From Acinetobacter pollinis (GTDB lineage Bacteria; Pseudomonadota; Gammaproteobacteria; Pseudomonadales; Moraxellaceae): DNA of 64,000 bases. Each line of letters opens with the position of its first letter. Within the stretch, counting starts at the first letter, position 1. A program made the position numbers and the translations under genes. This document shows, one piece after another, positions 1 through 8,282 of the stretch. The stretch spans positions 1-64,000 of the forward strand of contig NZ_VTDQ01000003.1 in NCBI RefSeq assembly GCF_015627175.1, written 5' to 3'. The notes beneath the pieces were generated by a model. It was not told where the DNA came from. It made no database searches and saw only the letters and a list, made by a program, of their open reading frames with translations.

Positions 1-19
1 ACTTATAATAATAAGCGCA

Positions 20-47
20 CCTCGCTCCTCTAGAGTGAGGTTTTTTT
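20..47 (+). terminator. Rho-independent terminator of the gene left of the window
   Basis: An 8-bp stem (20-27 with 33-40, one G-U pair) with a 5-nt loop is followed by seven T. It must end a plus-strand transcript entering from the left, because no gene precedes it in the window. Confidence 0.8.
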
Positions 48-97
48 ATGTCAACTGAACAGTAGGATATTGATGTTTAAAAAAATTAAAAAATTAT

Positions 98-126
98 CTT
101 GAAAAATACTCATGCTTCCTCCATTC
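98..126 (+). promoter_or_regulatory. Putative sigma-32 (heat-shock) promoter of htpG
   Basis: CTTGAAA at 98-104 matches the sigma-32 -35 consensus. After 14 nt comes CTCCATTC at 119-126, close to the sigma-32 -10 consensus CCCATnT. It lies 47 bp before the htpG start, which fits a heat-shock gene. This is a sequence match only; no transcription start is known from the window. Confidence 0.65.
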
Positions 127-172
127 ATAGGGTATTCATACAATAAGTACCATTAATACGAAGAGGTAATTC

Positions 173-2095
173 ATGAGTAGCGAAGGTCATTCACAAAACT
201 ATAGTTTCCAAGCAGAGGTTGCTCAACTGTTGCATTTGGTGACGCATTCTTTATATTCGAATCCAGAAATCTTTCTAAGAGAGTTGGTTTCCAATGCTTC
301 AGATGCATGTGACAAACTCCGTTTTGAGGGAATTAATCATCCCGATTTTTATGAAAATGATCCTGATCTTCATGTACGTGTTATTTTAGATAAAGATGCT
401 AAAACAATTACCATTTCAGATAATGGAATTGGTTTAAGCCAACAAGAAGCGATTGATAACTTAGGTACGATTGCTAAATCTGGGACAAAAGATTTTATGT
501 CTAAATTAACAGGCGATCAGAAATCTGATGCGCAGTTAATTGGTCAATTTGGTGTAGGTTTCTACTCAGGTTTTATTGTTGCAGATAAAATAGTTGTTGA
601 ATCACGTCGTGCAGGTCTCCAAGAAAATGAAGGAGTTCGCTGGATTAGCGGTGGTACAGGCGATTTTGAAGTTCAAGAAATTGAAAAAACGTCTCGTGGT
701 ACAGACATTATTTTGCATTTGCGTGATGATGCATTGCAGTATTTAGAAAGCCATAAAGTTAAGCAGATTATTAATAAATATTCAGACCATATTAGTCTTC
801 CAATTCAAATGCAAAAAGAAGTTTGGCAAGAGGAAGAAACTGCTGAGGGTGAAGAACCTAAAGGCGGTCAAATGGTCAAAACAGATGAATGGGAAGCGAT
901 TAACTCTGCAAGTGCATTATGGACGCGCAATAAAAATGATGTGACAGAAGAGCAATATGTTGAGTTCTATAAAAATCTGACACATGATTATGAGGCGCCT
1001 TTGGCTTGGTCTCATAACCGTGTAGAGGGAAATACTGAATATACACAACTTCTTTACATTCCGAGCAAAGCTTCACAAGACATTTTTACACGCGATGCAA
1101 AAGCAGGTATTAAGCTTTATGTAAAACGTGTATTTATTATGGATGATGCTGATAACTTAATTCCAAACTACTTACGTTTTGTTCAAGGTGTGGTAGACAG
1201 TGCAGACTTACCATTGAATGTAAGTCGTGAGTTGTTGCAAGAAAGCCGTGATGTAAAACTGATTCGTGAAGGGAATGCGCGTCGTGTACTTACATTGCTA
1301 GATGGTTTAGCAAAATCTGAAGATGAAAAAGACCAAGAGAAATTCAAAAAGTTTTATGCTGAGTTTGGTTCAGTCATTAAAGAAGGTTTAGGTGAAGATT
1401 TTTCAAATCGTGACCGTATCTTAAAGTTATTACGTTTTGCAACGTCGACTAATGATGAAATTTCAACATCATTGGCTGATTATAAAGCACGTATGAAGGA
1501 AGGCCAAAAGTCTATTTATTATGTGACTGCAGACAGCTTAACAGCGGCAAAAAATTCACCACAGCTTGAACTTTTCAAGAAAAAAGGTATTGAAGTTTTA
1601 CTAATGGCTGACCGTGTAGATGAATGGGCAATGAACTTTGTGCATGAGTTTGATGGTATGCCAATGCAGAGTATTGCTAAAGGTGCGGTAGATCTTGGTG
1701 ATTTACAAGATGCTGAAGAGAAAAAAGCATTAGAAGAAGCACAAGCTCAATTTAAACCAATCGTAGAAAAACTCAGTGATGCGCTGAAAGATAAAACGAA
1801 AGAAGTACGTGTGACGACACGCTTAGTTGATTCTCCAGCATGTTTAGTGACTAGCGAAGGAGAACTTTCTCCTCAGCTTATGCGTATGTTAAAGCAAGCA
1901 GGACAGGCTGTACCTGATGTAAAACCAACATTAGAAATTAATCCTGAGCATCCATTGGTGAAGAAATTGGAGCAAACAGGACAGTTCGACGATCTTGCAA
2001 ATGTAATCTTTGATCAGGCTGTGATTGCAGAAGGTGGTTTACCTGAGGACCCTGCTGAATACGTAAAACGTATTAATAGTCTACTCATGAAATAA
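173..2095 (+). CDS. htpG: Molecular chaperone HtpG (bacterial Hsp90)
   Basis: HtpG is the cytosolic ATP-dependent Hsp90 chaperone, which remodels client proteins together with DnaK. The 640-residue length is normal for the family. The N-terminal GHKL ATPase domain shows the expected motifs: [13 protein letters not shown] near residue 38, DNGIGL near 82 and [11 protein letters not shown] near 124. The middle domain has the conserved [11 protein letters not shown] segment near 350. The C-terminal dimerisation domain is intact, and the bacterial protein has no MEEVD tail. The start is supported by an AGAGGT ribosome-binding site about 8 nt upstream. A sigma-32-like promoter precedes the gene and a hairpin terminator follows it, so it is probably monocistronic. 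Confidence 0.98.
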   Translation: MSSEGHSQNYSFQAEVAQLLHLVTHSLYSNPEIFLRELVSNASDACDKLRFEGINHPDFYENDPDLHVRVILDKDAKTITISDNGIGLSQQEAIDNLGTIAKSGTKDFMSKLTGDQKSDAQLIGQFGVGFYSGFIVADKIVVESRRAGLQENEGVRWISGGTGDFEVQEIEKTSRGTDIILHLRDDALQYLESHKVKQIINKYSDHISLPIQMQKEVWQEEETAEGEEPKGGQMVKTDEWEAINSASALWTRNKNDVTEEQYVEFYKNLTHDYEAPLAWSHNRVEGNTEYTQLLYIPSKASQDIFTRDAKAGIKLYVKRVFIMDDADNLIPNYLRFVQGVVDSADLPLNVSRELLQESRDVKLIREGNARRVLTLLDGLAKSEDEKDQEKFKKFYAEFGSVIKEGLGEDFSNRDRILKLLRFATSTNDEISTSLADYKARMKEGQKSIYYVTADSLTAAKNSPQLELFKKKGIEVLLMADRVDEWAMNFVHEFDGMPMQSIAKGAVDLGDLQDAEEKKALEEAQAQFKPIVEKLSDALKDKTKEVRVTTRLVDSPACLVTSEGELSPQLMRMLKQAGQAVPDVKPTLEINPEHPLVKKLEQTGQFDDLANVIFDQAVIAEGGLPEDPAEYVKRINSLLMK

Positions 2096-2110
2096 TCTAA
2101 CTCGTTTATT

Positions 2111-2143
2111 AAGCTGAACGTTTCACGAAGCGTTCAGCTTTTT
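2111..2143 (+). terminator. Terminator of htpG
   Basis: A perfect 10-bp stem (2111-2120 with 2131-2140) with a 10-nt loop and a short T run follows the htpG stop codon. It also lies just past the end of the convergent gene that ends at 2146. Confidence 0.85.
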
Positions 2144-2145
2144 AA

Positions 2146-3093
2146 TTAGAAGCTGGCTTCAAACTGTAAGTTTGAACTAAATGAATAACCATCTGTTGCA
2201 GTACTATCGCGATAATAAGAAATGTCATGCTCTAAAAAAATCCAGTTTCTCCAAATAGGAACACGCCAACCAAAATAGGGCCCCCAACTTTGTAGTTCTA
2301 CATCTTTCTTTTCTTTGTTATAGATGCCACTGGTATAAATCCCGTAGGTAATTCTTTTTTTACCAAAAAATTCTTTTTGCATAAAGAGTTTATCGCTCCA
2401 TGTAAACTCTTCCGCGTAGCTTTTTACAATAGAAAATTGATTCGATGCGAGATCTGTATCGGAGCTTTTTTGAGTAAAATTAAAGTCAGTTTCAGAATAG
2501 TTTCTACTTTGAGCACCGTAACGGAAAGTTTGACTGGCATCAAGCTTCCAGTTTAAAAATAAGTCCCAGTTTTTTTCTGCGCTTACTTGAACATACACAT
2601 CTGTTGTGGAGTTAGATCCGATATCCATACCATTTTCAAACGGGAGCATTTTTGAAAGCTCGCCAAATACCTCACTTACCCAAAGCTTTTCTTTTTCTTT
2701 CTTTGTGGTTTTATGCTTGCTTTTATGTATACCTAGCGTCCGCTGTTTAGTATGTTTCTTTTCATCTTTTTGTAAGCGTAATGACAGTGAATCTTTTCCA
2801 AATACTTCTAAGAGTTGCTCGGCAAAAGCTGGCGAGTACGGGTCAAAATCTAAAGGAGGTTCTTCTACCGCAGTAATATCCTCTAAAGGGGCAGCATCTA
2901 GAGGAATGTTATTATAAGTATTTTTCTTATTTTTTTTATGTGCCGTTAGAGATCGATGTTGAACACGTTTTAAAATTAGAGAGGTTTGAGAGGGTAAACA
3001 GCTTTTGGAAATAGCCGTATATGCCACTTGAGGTAAAGTACATAAAGCAATACAAGAGCAAGTATAGATAATTTGACGTTGGATAAACATCAT
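2146..3093 (-). CDS. Uncharacterised secreted protein, probable outer-membrane beta-barrel
   Basis: I do not recognise this 315-residue protein. Residues 1 to about 28 form a signal-peptide-like stretch (hydrophobic core followed by VAYTA). Residues 95-140 are very rich in Lys, His and Arg and probably disordered. From about residue 150 to the end, polar and aromatic residues alternate (YVQVSAEKNWDLFLNWKL and WRVPIWRNWIFLEH are examples). The last residue is Phe (FEASF), the usual C-terminal signature of BAM-inserted outer-membrane barrels. It is the last gene of a three-gene minus-strand set. No strong ribosome-binding site is visible, and the start could be either of two adjacent ATG codons. 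The barrel assignment is inference. Confidence 0.6.
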   Translation of the reverse strand: MMFIQRQIIYTCSCIALCTLPQVAYTAISKSCLPSQTSLILKRVQHRSLTAHKKNKKNTYNNIPLDAAPLEDITAVEEPPLDFDPYSPAFAEQLLEVFGKDSLSLRLQKDEKKHTKQRTLGIHKSKHKTTKKEKEKLWVSEVFGELSKMLPFENGMDIGSNSTTDVYVQVSAEKNWDLFLNWKLDASQTFRYGAQSRNYSETDFNFTQKSSDTDLASNQFSIVKSYAEEFTWSDKLFMQKEFFGKKRITYGIYTSGIYNKEKKDVELQSWGPYFGWRVPIWRNWIFLEHDISYYRDSTATDGYSFSSNLQFEASF

Positions 3094-3144
3094 CGACTAA
3101 ATACAAAAGTTAAAGGAAAGGGGAGAACAATAAGCCTAACGATA

Positions 3145-3609
3145 TTAACTTAAGTCTTTCTTTAAATGTAGAAAAAACTGTTGTTGTTCGATAAGCCATG
3201 TGTAAGCGTCTTTTAATTGACGATACCAGTCAGAATAAATAATACTGCGATGGGGACCTAAATTAATCCAAATTTGCCAAAATGTTTGATTGGTTTGATA
3301 AAGAATTGCCCATTGTGGAGCATTGCATTTATTCAATTGGCTTAAAAGCATTTGCTTATTATGGTATGCACCACAATAACTTTGTTTATATTCAGAGGTT
3401 TGTACAATGTCTAAAATAGAGTCTTTTTCCTCAGGTAAAACAGTAGTGTTTTTTTTTGCTTGAAGTAAATTTGGTTGGCTACATATTTGAATAATTTCTT
3501 TTAAGCGATAGGTCGCCTTCGCTTTTTCAATAAGCGTATCTGAGTGTTCAATTTGTTTTAAATTATCACGTATTTCTTGAATTAAACGTGCTTTTTCCAA
3601 TAAATTCAT
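3145..3609 (-). CDS. Hypothetical protein, translationally coupled to the 64-residue gene upstream
   Basis: I do not recognise this cytosolic protein of about 154 residues. The N-terminal 60 residues are strongly helical and charged (LLEKARLIQEIRDNLKQIE). The middle has a few Cys residues, and the C-terminal half is aromatic-rich, with several Trp in QWAILYQ, FWQIWINLG and YSDWYR. The reading frame is open seven codons further upstream. The chosen ATG overlaps the stop of the preceding gene as ATGA, the typical arrangement of coupled translation, and so is preferred. It has no signal peptide or transmembrane segment. It sits between the 64-residue gene and the barrel-like protein, so a shared role is possible but unproven. 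Confidence 0.65.
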   Translation of the reverse strand: MNLLEKARLIQEIRDNLKQIEHSDTLIEKAKATYRLKEIIQICSQPNLLQAKKNTTVLPEEKDSILDIVQTSEYKQSYCGAYHNKQMLLSQLNKCNAPQWAILYQTNQTFWQIWINLGPHRSIIYSDWYRQLKDAYTWLIEQQQFFLHLKKDLS

Positions 3610-3800
3610 GAGTGAATGCCTGAAATGCAAGATTCAGCTTTTCTTAAGTACTCAGCCAAAACTTGGTTTAATGTAAGTTCTAATAATTTATATTCGACAC
3701 TGTCAGGGCTTGAGTGTTGCTGAATTAATTTAATCAGTTGATCTATATCTAGCTCAGCTGTTGAAATTTTTTCCTGTAAGAATGCATTGACCTGTTGCAT
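3606..3800 (-). CDS. Small hypothetical helical protein
   Basis: This is a 64-residue protein without recognised family. It is predicted to be almost entirely helical, with heptad-like spacing of Leu and Ile (LDIDQLIKLIQQ and YKLLELTLNQVLAEYL). Its stop overlaps the start of the next gene (ATGA), which supports a real coding gene and translational coupling. It opens the minus-strand set that ends with the barrel-like protein. A 114-bp gap separates it from the FrnE-like gene upstream. Confidence 0.55.
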   Translation of the reverse strand: MQQVNAFLQEKISTAELDIDQLIKLIQQHSSPDSVEYKLLELTLNQVLAEYLRKAESCISGIHS

Positions 3801-3914
3801 ACGATATGCTTTGTTTGTTTTAAAAGTGTAATTATAGTCTTTTTTTGATTAATTAAGTAGCATTCGCAACCATTAATTTGAGAAAATGGTCACGAATTGT
3901 TTAATTTGTGGATT

Positions 3915-4616
3915 TTATTTCACATCACATTGATCATCATTGCACTGAGCTTTATTCTGTTCAGATGATGTGTCTATTGTTGTCTCTTTAGAAGAAAGTG
4001 TTTTTTCAATCACCTCTTTAAAAACATGGGCTGGCTGAGCACCTGCAAGTGCAACACGTTGGTCAAATACAAAAAATGGTACACCTGTGACTTTTAATTG
4101 ATCACGTGCTAAATCTTCGTCATATTTTACAAATTCAGCAAATTCATCTGAATTTAACATGTCTTCTACTTCACCATTGTCTAAACCAATACGTGAAGCA
4201 ATTTCCTCTACAGTCTCTCGTTCACCAATTGCTAAGCCTTCCGTCATATACGCATAAAAGAAAGCTTCTTTTGCTTTATTACCTAAACCTTTACTTTGTG
4301 CAAGATGTATTACACGATGTGCATTAAAGCTATTGCCTGCTTTAGTCTTTCTCCATTGGAAATCTATGCCTTCTTCCGCTGCCATTGCTGCAATTTGAGT
4401 TTGCATTTGTTCCATTTCTTCTATACTACGACCGTATTTTTTTGCAATTAATTCAGTAGTAGGCACATTGTAGCTACTCGGCGATTTGGCATCGAGTTGG
4501 AAACTATGCCAATGAATTTCAAGATCTAGTTCCATCTCTTTTGCAACACGTTCTAGGCGTTTTTTTCCGATATAGCAAAAAGGGCAAACTACATCTGACC
4601 AAATGTCTACGCGCAT
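3915..4616 (-). CDS. DsbA-family thiol oxidoreductase, FrnE type
   Basis: This is a thioredoxin-fold protein of the cytosolic FrnE branch of the DsbA family (233 residues; related to the polyketide protein FrnE and to a Deinococcus oxidative-stress disulfide isomerase). The active-site CPFC lies at residues 11-14 after the first beta-strand (VDIWSDVVCPFC). The helical insertion typical of DsbA follows, and the cis-Pro loop is VTGVPFFVFD near residue 185. The tail carries a second cysteine pair, C225-X4-C230, resembling the C-terminal CX4C described for Deinococcus FrnE. It has no signal peptide, so cytosolic redox or disulfide exchange is likely; the substrate is unknown. It is on the same strand as the Fad-like pair but separated from it by a hairpin. 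Confidence 0.88.
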   Translation of the reverse strand: MRVDIWSDVVCPFCYIGKKRLERVAKEMELDLEIHWHSFQLDAKSPSSYNVPTTELIAKKYGRSIEEMEQMQTQIAAMAAEEGIDFQWRKTKAGNSFNAHRVIHLAQSKGLGNKAKEAFFYAYMTEGLAIGERETVEEIASRIGLDNGEVEDMLNSDEFAEFVKYDEDLARDQLKVTGVPFFVFDQRVALAGAQPAHVFKEVIEKTLSSKETTIDTSSEQNKAQCNDDQCDVK

Positions 4617-4707
4617 AAGTATCTCAATAACTAATTCTGATAAGGAATATGATGGAGATCATTATAAAAAAGGCAAGTGGATTTCAACGAACAGACTATT
4701 AATTTAC

Positions 4708-4732
4708 GTGCCATCTCAGATATGGATGGCAC
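4708..4732 (-). terminator. Hairpin after the FadA-like gene
   Basis: An 8-bp perfect stem, GTGCCATC (4708-4715) with GATGGCAC (4725-4732), lies just past the end of the FadA-like gene on the minus strand. The U tract is poor, so termination may be weak. Confidence 0.45.
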
Positions 4733-4738
4733 TTTAAG

Positions 4739-5848
4739 CTAAACACGCTCGATAATTGTTGCAATTCCTTGACCGTCACCAATAGATAAAGTGGCGAGTC
4801 CAAACTGAATTTTCTTTTGCTCCATCGTGTGAAGTAGGGTGGTGATCATACGTGTGCCAGAGTTACCTTTTGCATGTCCAAGCGCCAAGGCTCCCCCATG
4901 GATATTGACTTTATCTTGTTGATCGAAAAGATCTAAATTTTTAAGTATAGCCAATGTTTCAGCAGCGGAAGACTCATGAATTTCGATGGCTTGAATATTT
5001 TTCATAGAAAGCCCTGCACGTTTGAGGGCTTTTTGTGTAGCAGGAACAGCGCCATATCCCACCATTGCTTGATCACACCCTGCAATAGCCATTGAGCGTA
5101 CGACAGCTCGAGGTTTTAAATTAGATAATTTTGCATACTCATAAGACATAAGTAAAAGTGAAGAAGCACCGGTTGCTGCTTGTGCAATCGTGGCATCGGT
5201 AATGATGCCCTGAGCAGTGTCAAAAGTAGGTGCGTATCTTTGTAAGTCAGAAAGAGTAAGATGTGGTTGAATGACTTCATCGTGTTTAAATGGTGTTTTA
5301 AATCCATTTTTCTTGTACCCGATGGTCGTCATAATTTCTTTTTCAAACATCCCATTTTGTGTCGCTTGCCAAGCACGTTGATGCGATTGCAGGGTGAAAA
5401 TATCTTGTTGCTCACGGGTAATGCCATTCATACGTGCAAAAATTTCAGCACTTAATCCATTGTGTTGTGTTGTGGTATAGCTTTGATCTTCAGTACCACC
5501 CACAATAAAAATATTTCCTTGGTGCATCGCAATTTGTGCGGCAGCAGTATGCAATGCTTGTATAGATGAACCATCTAAGCGATTAATGGTTTGACCACCA
5601 GTTGTTTTAGCAAGGTTTGCTAAACTTCTAATTTCACCACCAATATTTTTATTCTTTGAATAAACTGAGCCCCAAATTACATCTTCAATATCATGAATAT
5701 CAAAATTATTTCTTTCAATAAGATGTCTCACAAGACATGCAGAAAGCTGGCTCGCATGCGTATGTTTAAAAAAACCACTCTCTACATTTGCCATAGGTGT
5801 TCGAATTGCATCGACAATAACAATGTCACGTGGATGAGGTTGTGCCAT
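4739..5848 (-). CDS. FadA-like thiolase homologue lacking both catalytic cysteines
   Basis: The 369-residue protein aligns along its whole length with FadA 3-ketoacyl-CoA thiolase: it starts IVDAIRTPMA, contains RSMAIAGCD and MVGYGAVPA, and ends GIATIIERV. The nucleophilic Cys of the NRLCGSS motif is Asp92 (RLDGSS). The second catalytic Cys of CIGLGQG is Ser355 (SIGDGQG). The NEAF motif is HESS (291-294), and GHPLGCSG has become GHAKGNSG, keeping only His325. About 20 residues of the loop before GLSAEIFARM are also missing. By thiolase chemistry it should not cleave or condense acyl-CoA. The frame is otherwise intact, and the start overlaps the stop of the FadB-like gene (TAATG), indicating coupled translation and probably a complex. 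Confidence 0.85.
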   Translation of the reverse strand: MAQPHPRDIVIVDAIRTPMANVESGFFKHTHASQLSACLVRHLIERNNFDIHDIEDVIWGSVYSKNKNIGGEIRSLANLAKTTGGQTINRLDGSSIQALHTAAAQIAMHQGNIFIVGGTEDQSYTTTQHNGLSAEIFARMNGITREQQDIFTLQSHQRAWQATQNGMFEKEIMTTIGYKKNGFKTPFKHDEVIQPHLTLSDLQRYAPTFDTAQGIITDATIAQAATGASSLLLMSYEYAKLSNLKPRAVVRSMAIAGCDQAMVGYGAVPATQKALKRAGLSMKNIQAIEIHESSAAETLAILKNLDLFDQQDKVNIHGGALALGHAKGNSGTRMITTLLHTMEQKKIQFGLATLSIGDGQGIATIIERV

Positions 5849-7989
5849 TATTTTACTCCTACATCAAATAAAGACTGACCACTTTTGACCAGTTCTTGTA
5901 ATAGTTTGGGTGCTTTATAATTTTCGCCTAAATCTGAGTAGGTATTACATAAAGCAATATATTCTTTGATTCCAAGTTGCTGAATATAACGACAAGGGCC
6001 ACCTTTATTTAGCGGAAAGCCAATACTTGTAAGTGTGAGGTCAACTTCATATGCCGTGGAAATAATATTTTCTTCCAAACAGCGTATGCTTTCATTGCAT
6101 AATGGGATCATTAAACGGTCAATAATTGTATGTGTATCTAAATTTTCACGTTCGTCTGCTATAGCAGATTCTAATATTTCATACACTGCACCATCTCTTA
6201 TTTGTGCATTATTTTTATATTGGTAGAACCCTTTATGATTTTGGCGACCTAAACGTTCAGCAGCATGTAATAAAGAAACGATACTTGTGTCAGCCTCGTA
6301 GTGCATACGCTCAGGGTAGCTTTCAGCAAGGAGCTTTGCTATATCTAAAAAAGCTGGTATTCCTATTTTATCGAGGAGTGTTGCAGGGCCATATTTCCAA
6401 CCAGATTTTTCCATTATTTGGTCGATTTGTTGAAAATCTATGCCTAGGGTAACGAGTGTTTCAAACGCATTGAGATAAGGAAGTAAAACTCTGTGAATAA
6501 AGAAGCCTGCATTATCTTTCACCAGAATAGGGGTTTTATTCAATGACTTGGTAAATGTCATGCAAGTGGCTATGGTTTCTTGCGCTGTTTCTTCACCGTA
6601 GACAACTTCAACCAAATGATTACAACTAATTTCATCTAGAAAATGTAGGCCAATAAACTGACTTGGTCGTTGAAGTGTTTTTGCAATTTGTGTAATAGAG
6701 ATCGCTGAAATATCTGAAGCAATAATGGTATCTCGAGTAACAATTTGACTTTCGATTTCCTTAATTGCTTGTACTTTCGATTTTGGATGTTGAGCCAAAC
6801 ATTCTATAACAAAATCTACCTTTGAAATCATATCGTGAGTATATGTTGGACGAATACGGCATAAAAGCTCGCCTGTTTTCTGTGGCGAAATATGCATATT
6901 CTCAAGTGTAGTACGAATGTTTTGCATGACTTGATTGGCCTGCTCAGCATCATTTACTTTAATTAAAACAGCCTGTGTTTGTATTGCGCTGCGAATGGCT
7001 AGCTCGCTCGCTTGTAAGTTTGTACCTAAAATTGCTGTATTTAAAATGGGGGTTGTTTTTTCTTCATATTTTATAAACTGCTGATTGTAAAAACTTTGGT
7101 TTTCTACAGCACTAAGAAGGGCTTGCATTTGTGTGAGTGAAAGAATTTCTTTGAAGTAATCCAGTTCAATTTTAAGTGCTTCATTACGTGCTAGATTTAC
7201 AGTTTCTTCAAGTGATTTGATTTGGAGTTTGAGAATGAGATTATGTGTTAAATCTTTTTGTGTAGAGATAACATGTTTTGCCGTATAAAAAGAAACAAAC
7301 TTTTCTATTTCTGTCATTTCAAGAGGGTTTAGTTTTCTCTCTCTTTGTTTTTTCCAATTAAAATGCCCATGTATTGCATGTTGTAAAATGTCTAAGGCAC
7401 TGGCAATAACCTGATCTTCATGAACAAGGTTATCAATGAGTCCATCTTTAAAAGCTGAATTTGTATCCCGATCTGTTGTAGCGGTGAGCCAATTAATTGC
7501 CGATTCAATACTTATAAGGCGTGGTAAGCGAACAAATGTGCTAAATGTAGGAAGTGTTCCCAATGTTGTTGTTAATAACCCAATTTTCAAATGCTCAGCA
7601 CTAACTCGATAATCACATGCTAATGTAATGGCGAAGTCACTGCCAGTGACATGATGCTGAATTACTGCCACAGTAGGAAAAGGCAAGTCTTCAATATGGT
7701 TTGTGAGATCTTGAATTTCAGTTAAATGTGTATGTAGTTCGTCTGTATTTTCTTGTGTATATTGCTGATAAATTTGAATTTCATTTTCTAAAGAACAATG
7801 ATCTTTTGTAAAGGTAAGAATTAAACCTTGAATATCTTGCTGAGTTTCAATGCACTCTAACGCCGTTTCGAACTCTTCTAAGATGGCATGATCAAACTTA
7901 TTCACTGAATACTCGTGTGAATGAAAATGTAACTCTGCAATACCGCTTTGCAACATACGAACGGTAATGGCATTGCCAGCATGGATCAT
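5848..7989 (-). CDS. FadB-like multifunctional protein homologue with degenerate active sites
   Basis: The 713-residue protein has the full FadB architecture: a crotonase domain (about 1-190), a linker helix, an NAD-binding 3-hydroxyacyl-CoA dehydrogenase domain (about 315-490) and two C-terminal HAD domains (about 495-713). Key residues are gone. The two hydratase glutamates (E. coli Glu119 and Glu139) are Ala120 and Thr140 (TGSDFAITLA, KIGLLTTTLG). The Rossmann loop GAGIMG is GTNLQA (322-327). HFFNPV is HFLDEI, although the His (449) remains. Neither hydratase nor NAD-linked dehydrogenase activity is expected. It is the first gene of a coupled pair with the FadA-like gene. A functional fadBA pair is expected elsewhere in the genome. 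The role here is unknown: perhaps acyl-CoA binding, or a structural or regulatory complex. Confidence 0.85.
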   Translation of the reverse strand: MIHAGNAITVRMLQSGIAELHFHSHEYSVNKFDHAILEEFETALECIETQQDIQGLILTFTKDHCSLENEIQIYQQYTQENTDELHTHLTEIQDLTNHIEDLPFPTVAVIQHHVTGSDFAITLACDYRVSAEHLKIGLLTTTLGTLPTFSTFVRLPRLISIESAINWLTATTDRDTNSAFKDGLIDNLVHEDQVIASALDILQHAIHGHFNWKKQRERKLNPLEMTEIEKFVSFYTAKHVISTQKDLTHNLILKLQIKSLEETVNLARNEALKIELDYFKEILSLTQMQALLSAVENQSFYNQQFIKYEEKTTPILNTAILGTNLQASELAIRSAIQTQAVLIKVNDAEQANQVMQNIRTTLENMHISPQKTGELLCRIRPTYTHDMISKVDFVIECLAQHPKSKVQAIKEIESQIVTRDTIIASDISAISITQIAKTLQRPSQFIGLHFLDEISCNHLVEVVYGEETAQETIATCMTFTKSLNKTPILVKDNAGFFIHRVLLPYLNAFETLVTLGIDFQQIDQIMEKSGWKYGPATLLDKIGIPAFLDIAKLLAESYPERMHYEADTSIVSLLHAAERLGRQNHKGFYQYKNNAQIRDGAVYEILESAIADERENLDTHTIIDRLMIPLCNESIRCLEENIISTAYEVDLTLTSIGFPLNKGGPCRYIQQLGIKEYIALCNTYSDLGENYKAPKLLQELVKSGQSLFDVGVK

Positions 7990-8282
7990 GCGCTGATCTC
8001 CTTTATTTTTTTGCCAATATTAAACGTATTGCTATTTTGCATATATTTGTATGGATGCACATCAACTTATTGCTGAATATTACGATAACTATATAAAGTC
8101 TGCTGTATTATTCTATTTTCGCTAAGTAGCGATATGTGATATGGATGCATTATTAATAAAAAAAGTGTCGGAATTAACGGATTTTTAGAAAAATTATAGG
8201 TATTTTTTAATTGATTTTCATATAATGAGAATTCTTGAAAGTTAACGTGATTTTTTATATTTAGAATAAAAGTGATTGCTCT
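7990..8282. other. Divergent intergenic region between the FadB-like gene and lpxO
   Basis: This AT-rich 293-bp stretch must hold promoters for both divergent genes. A short palindrome, CGCTAAGTAGCG, is visible around 8120-8131. I see no convincing FadR-like operator and no coding sequence. Confidence 0.5.

Noticed and set aside
4739..7989. Annotation as functional fadB and fadA of beta-oxidation
   Set aside because: The essential active-site residues of hydratase, dehydrogenase and thiolase are replaced, so gene symbols were withheld.
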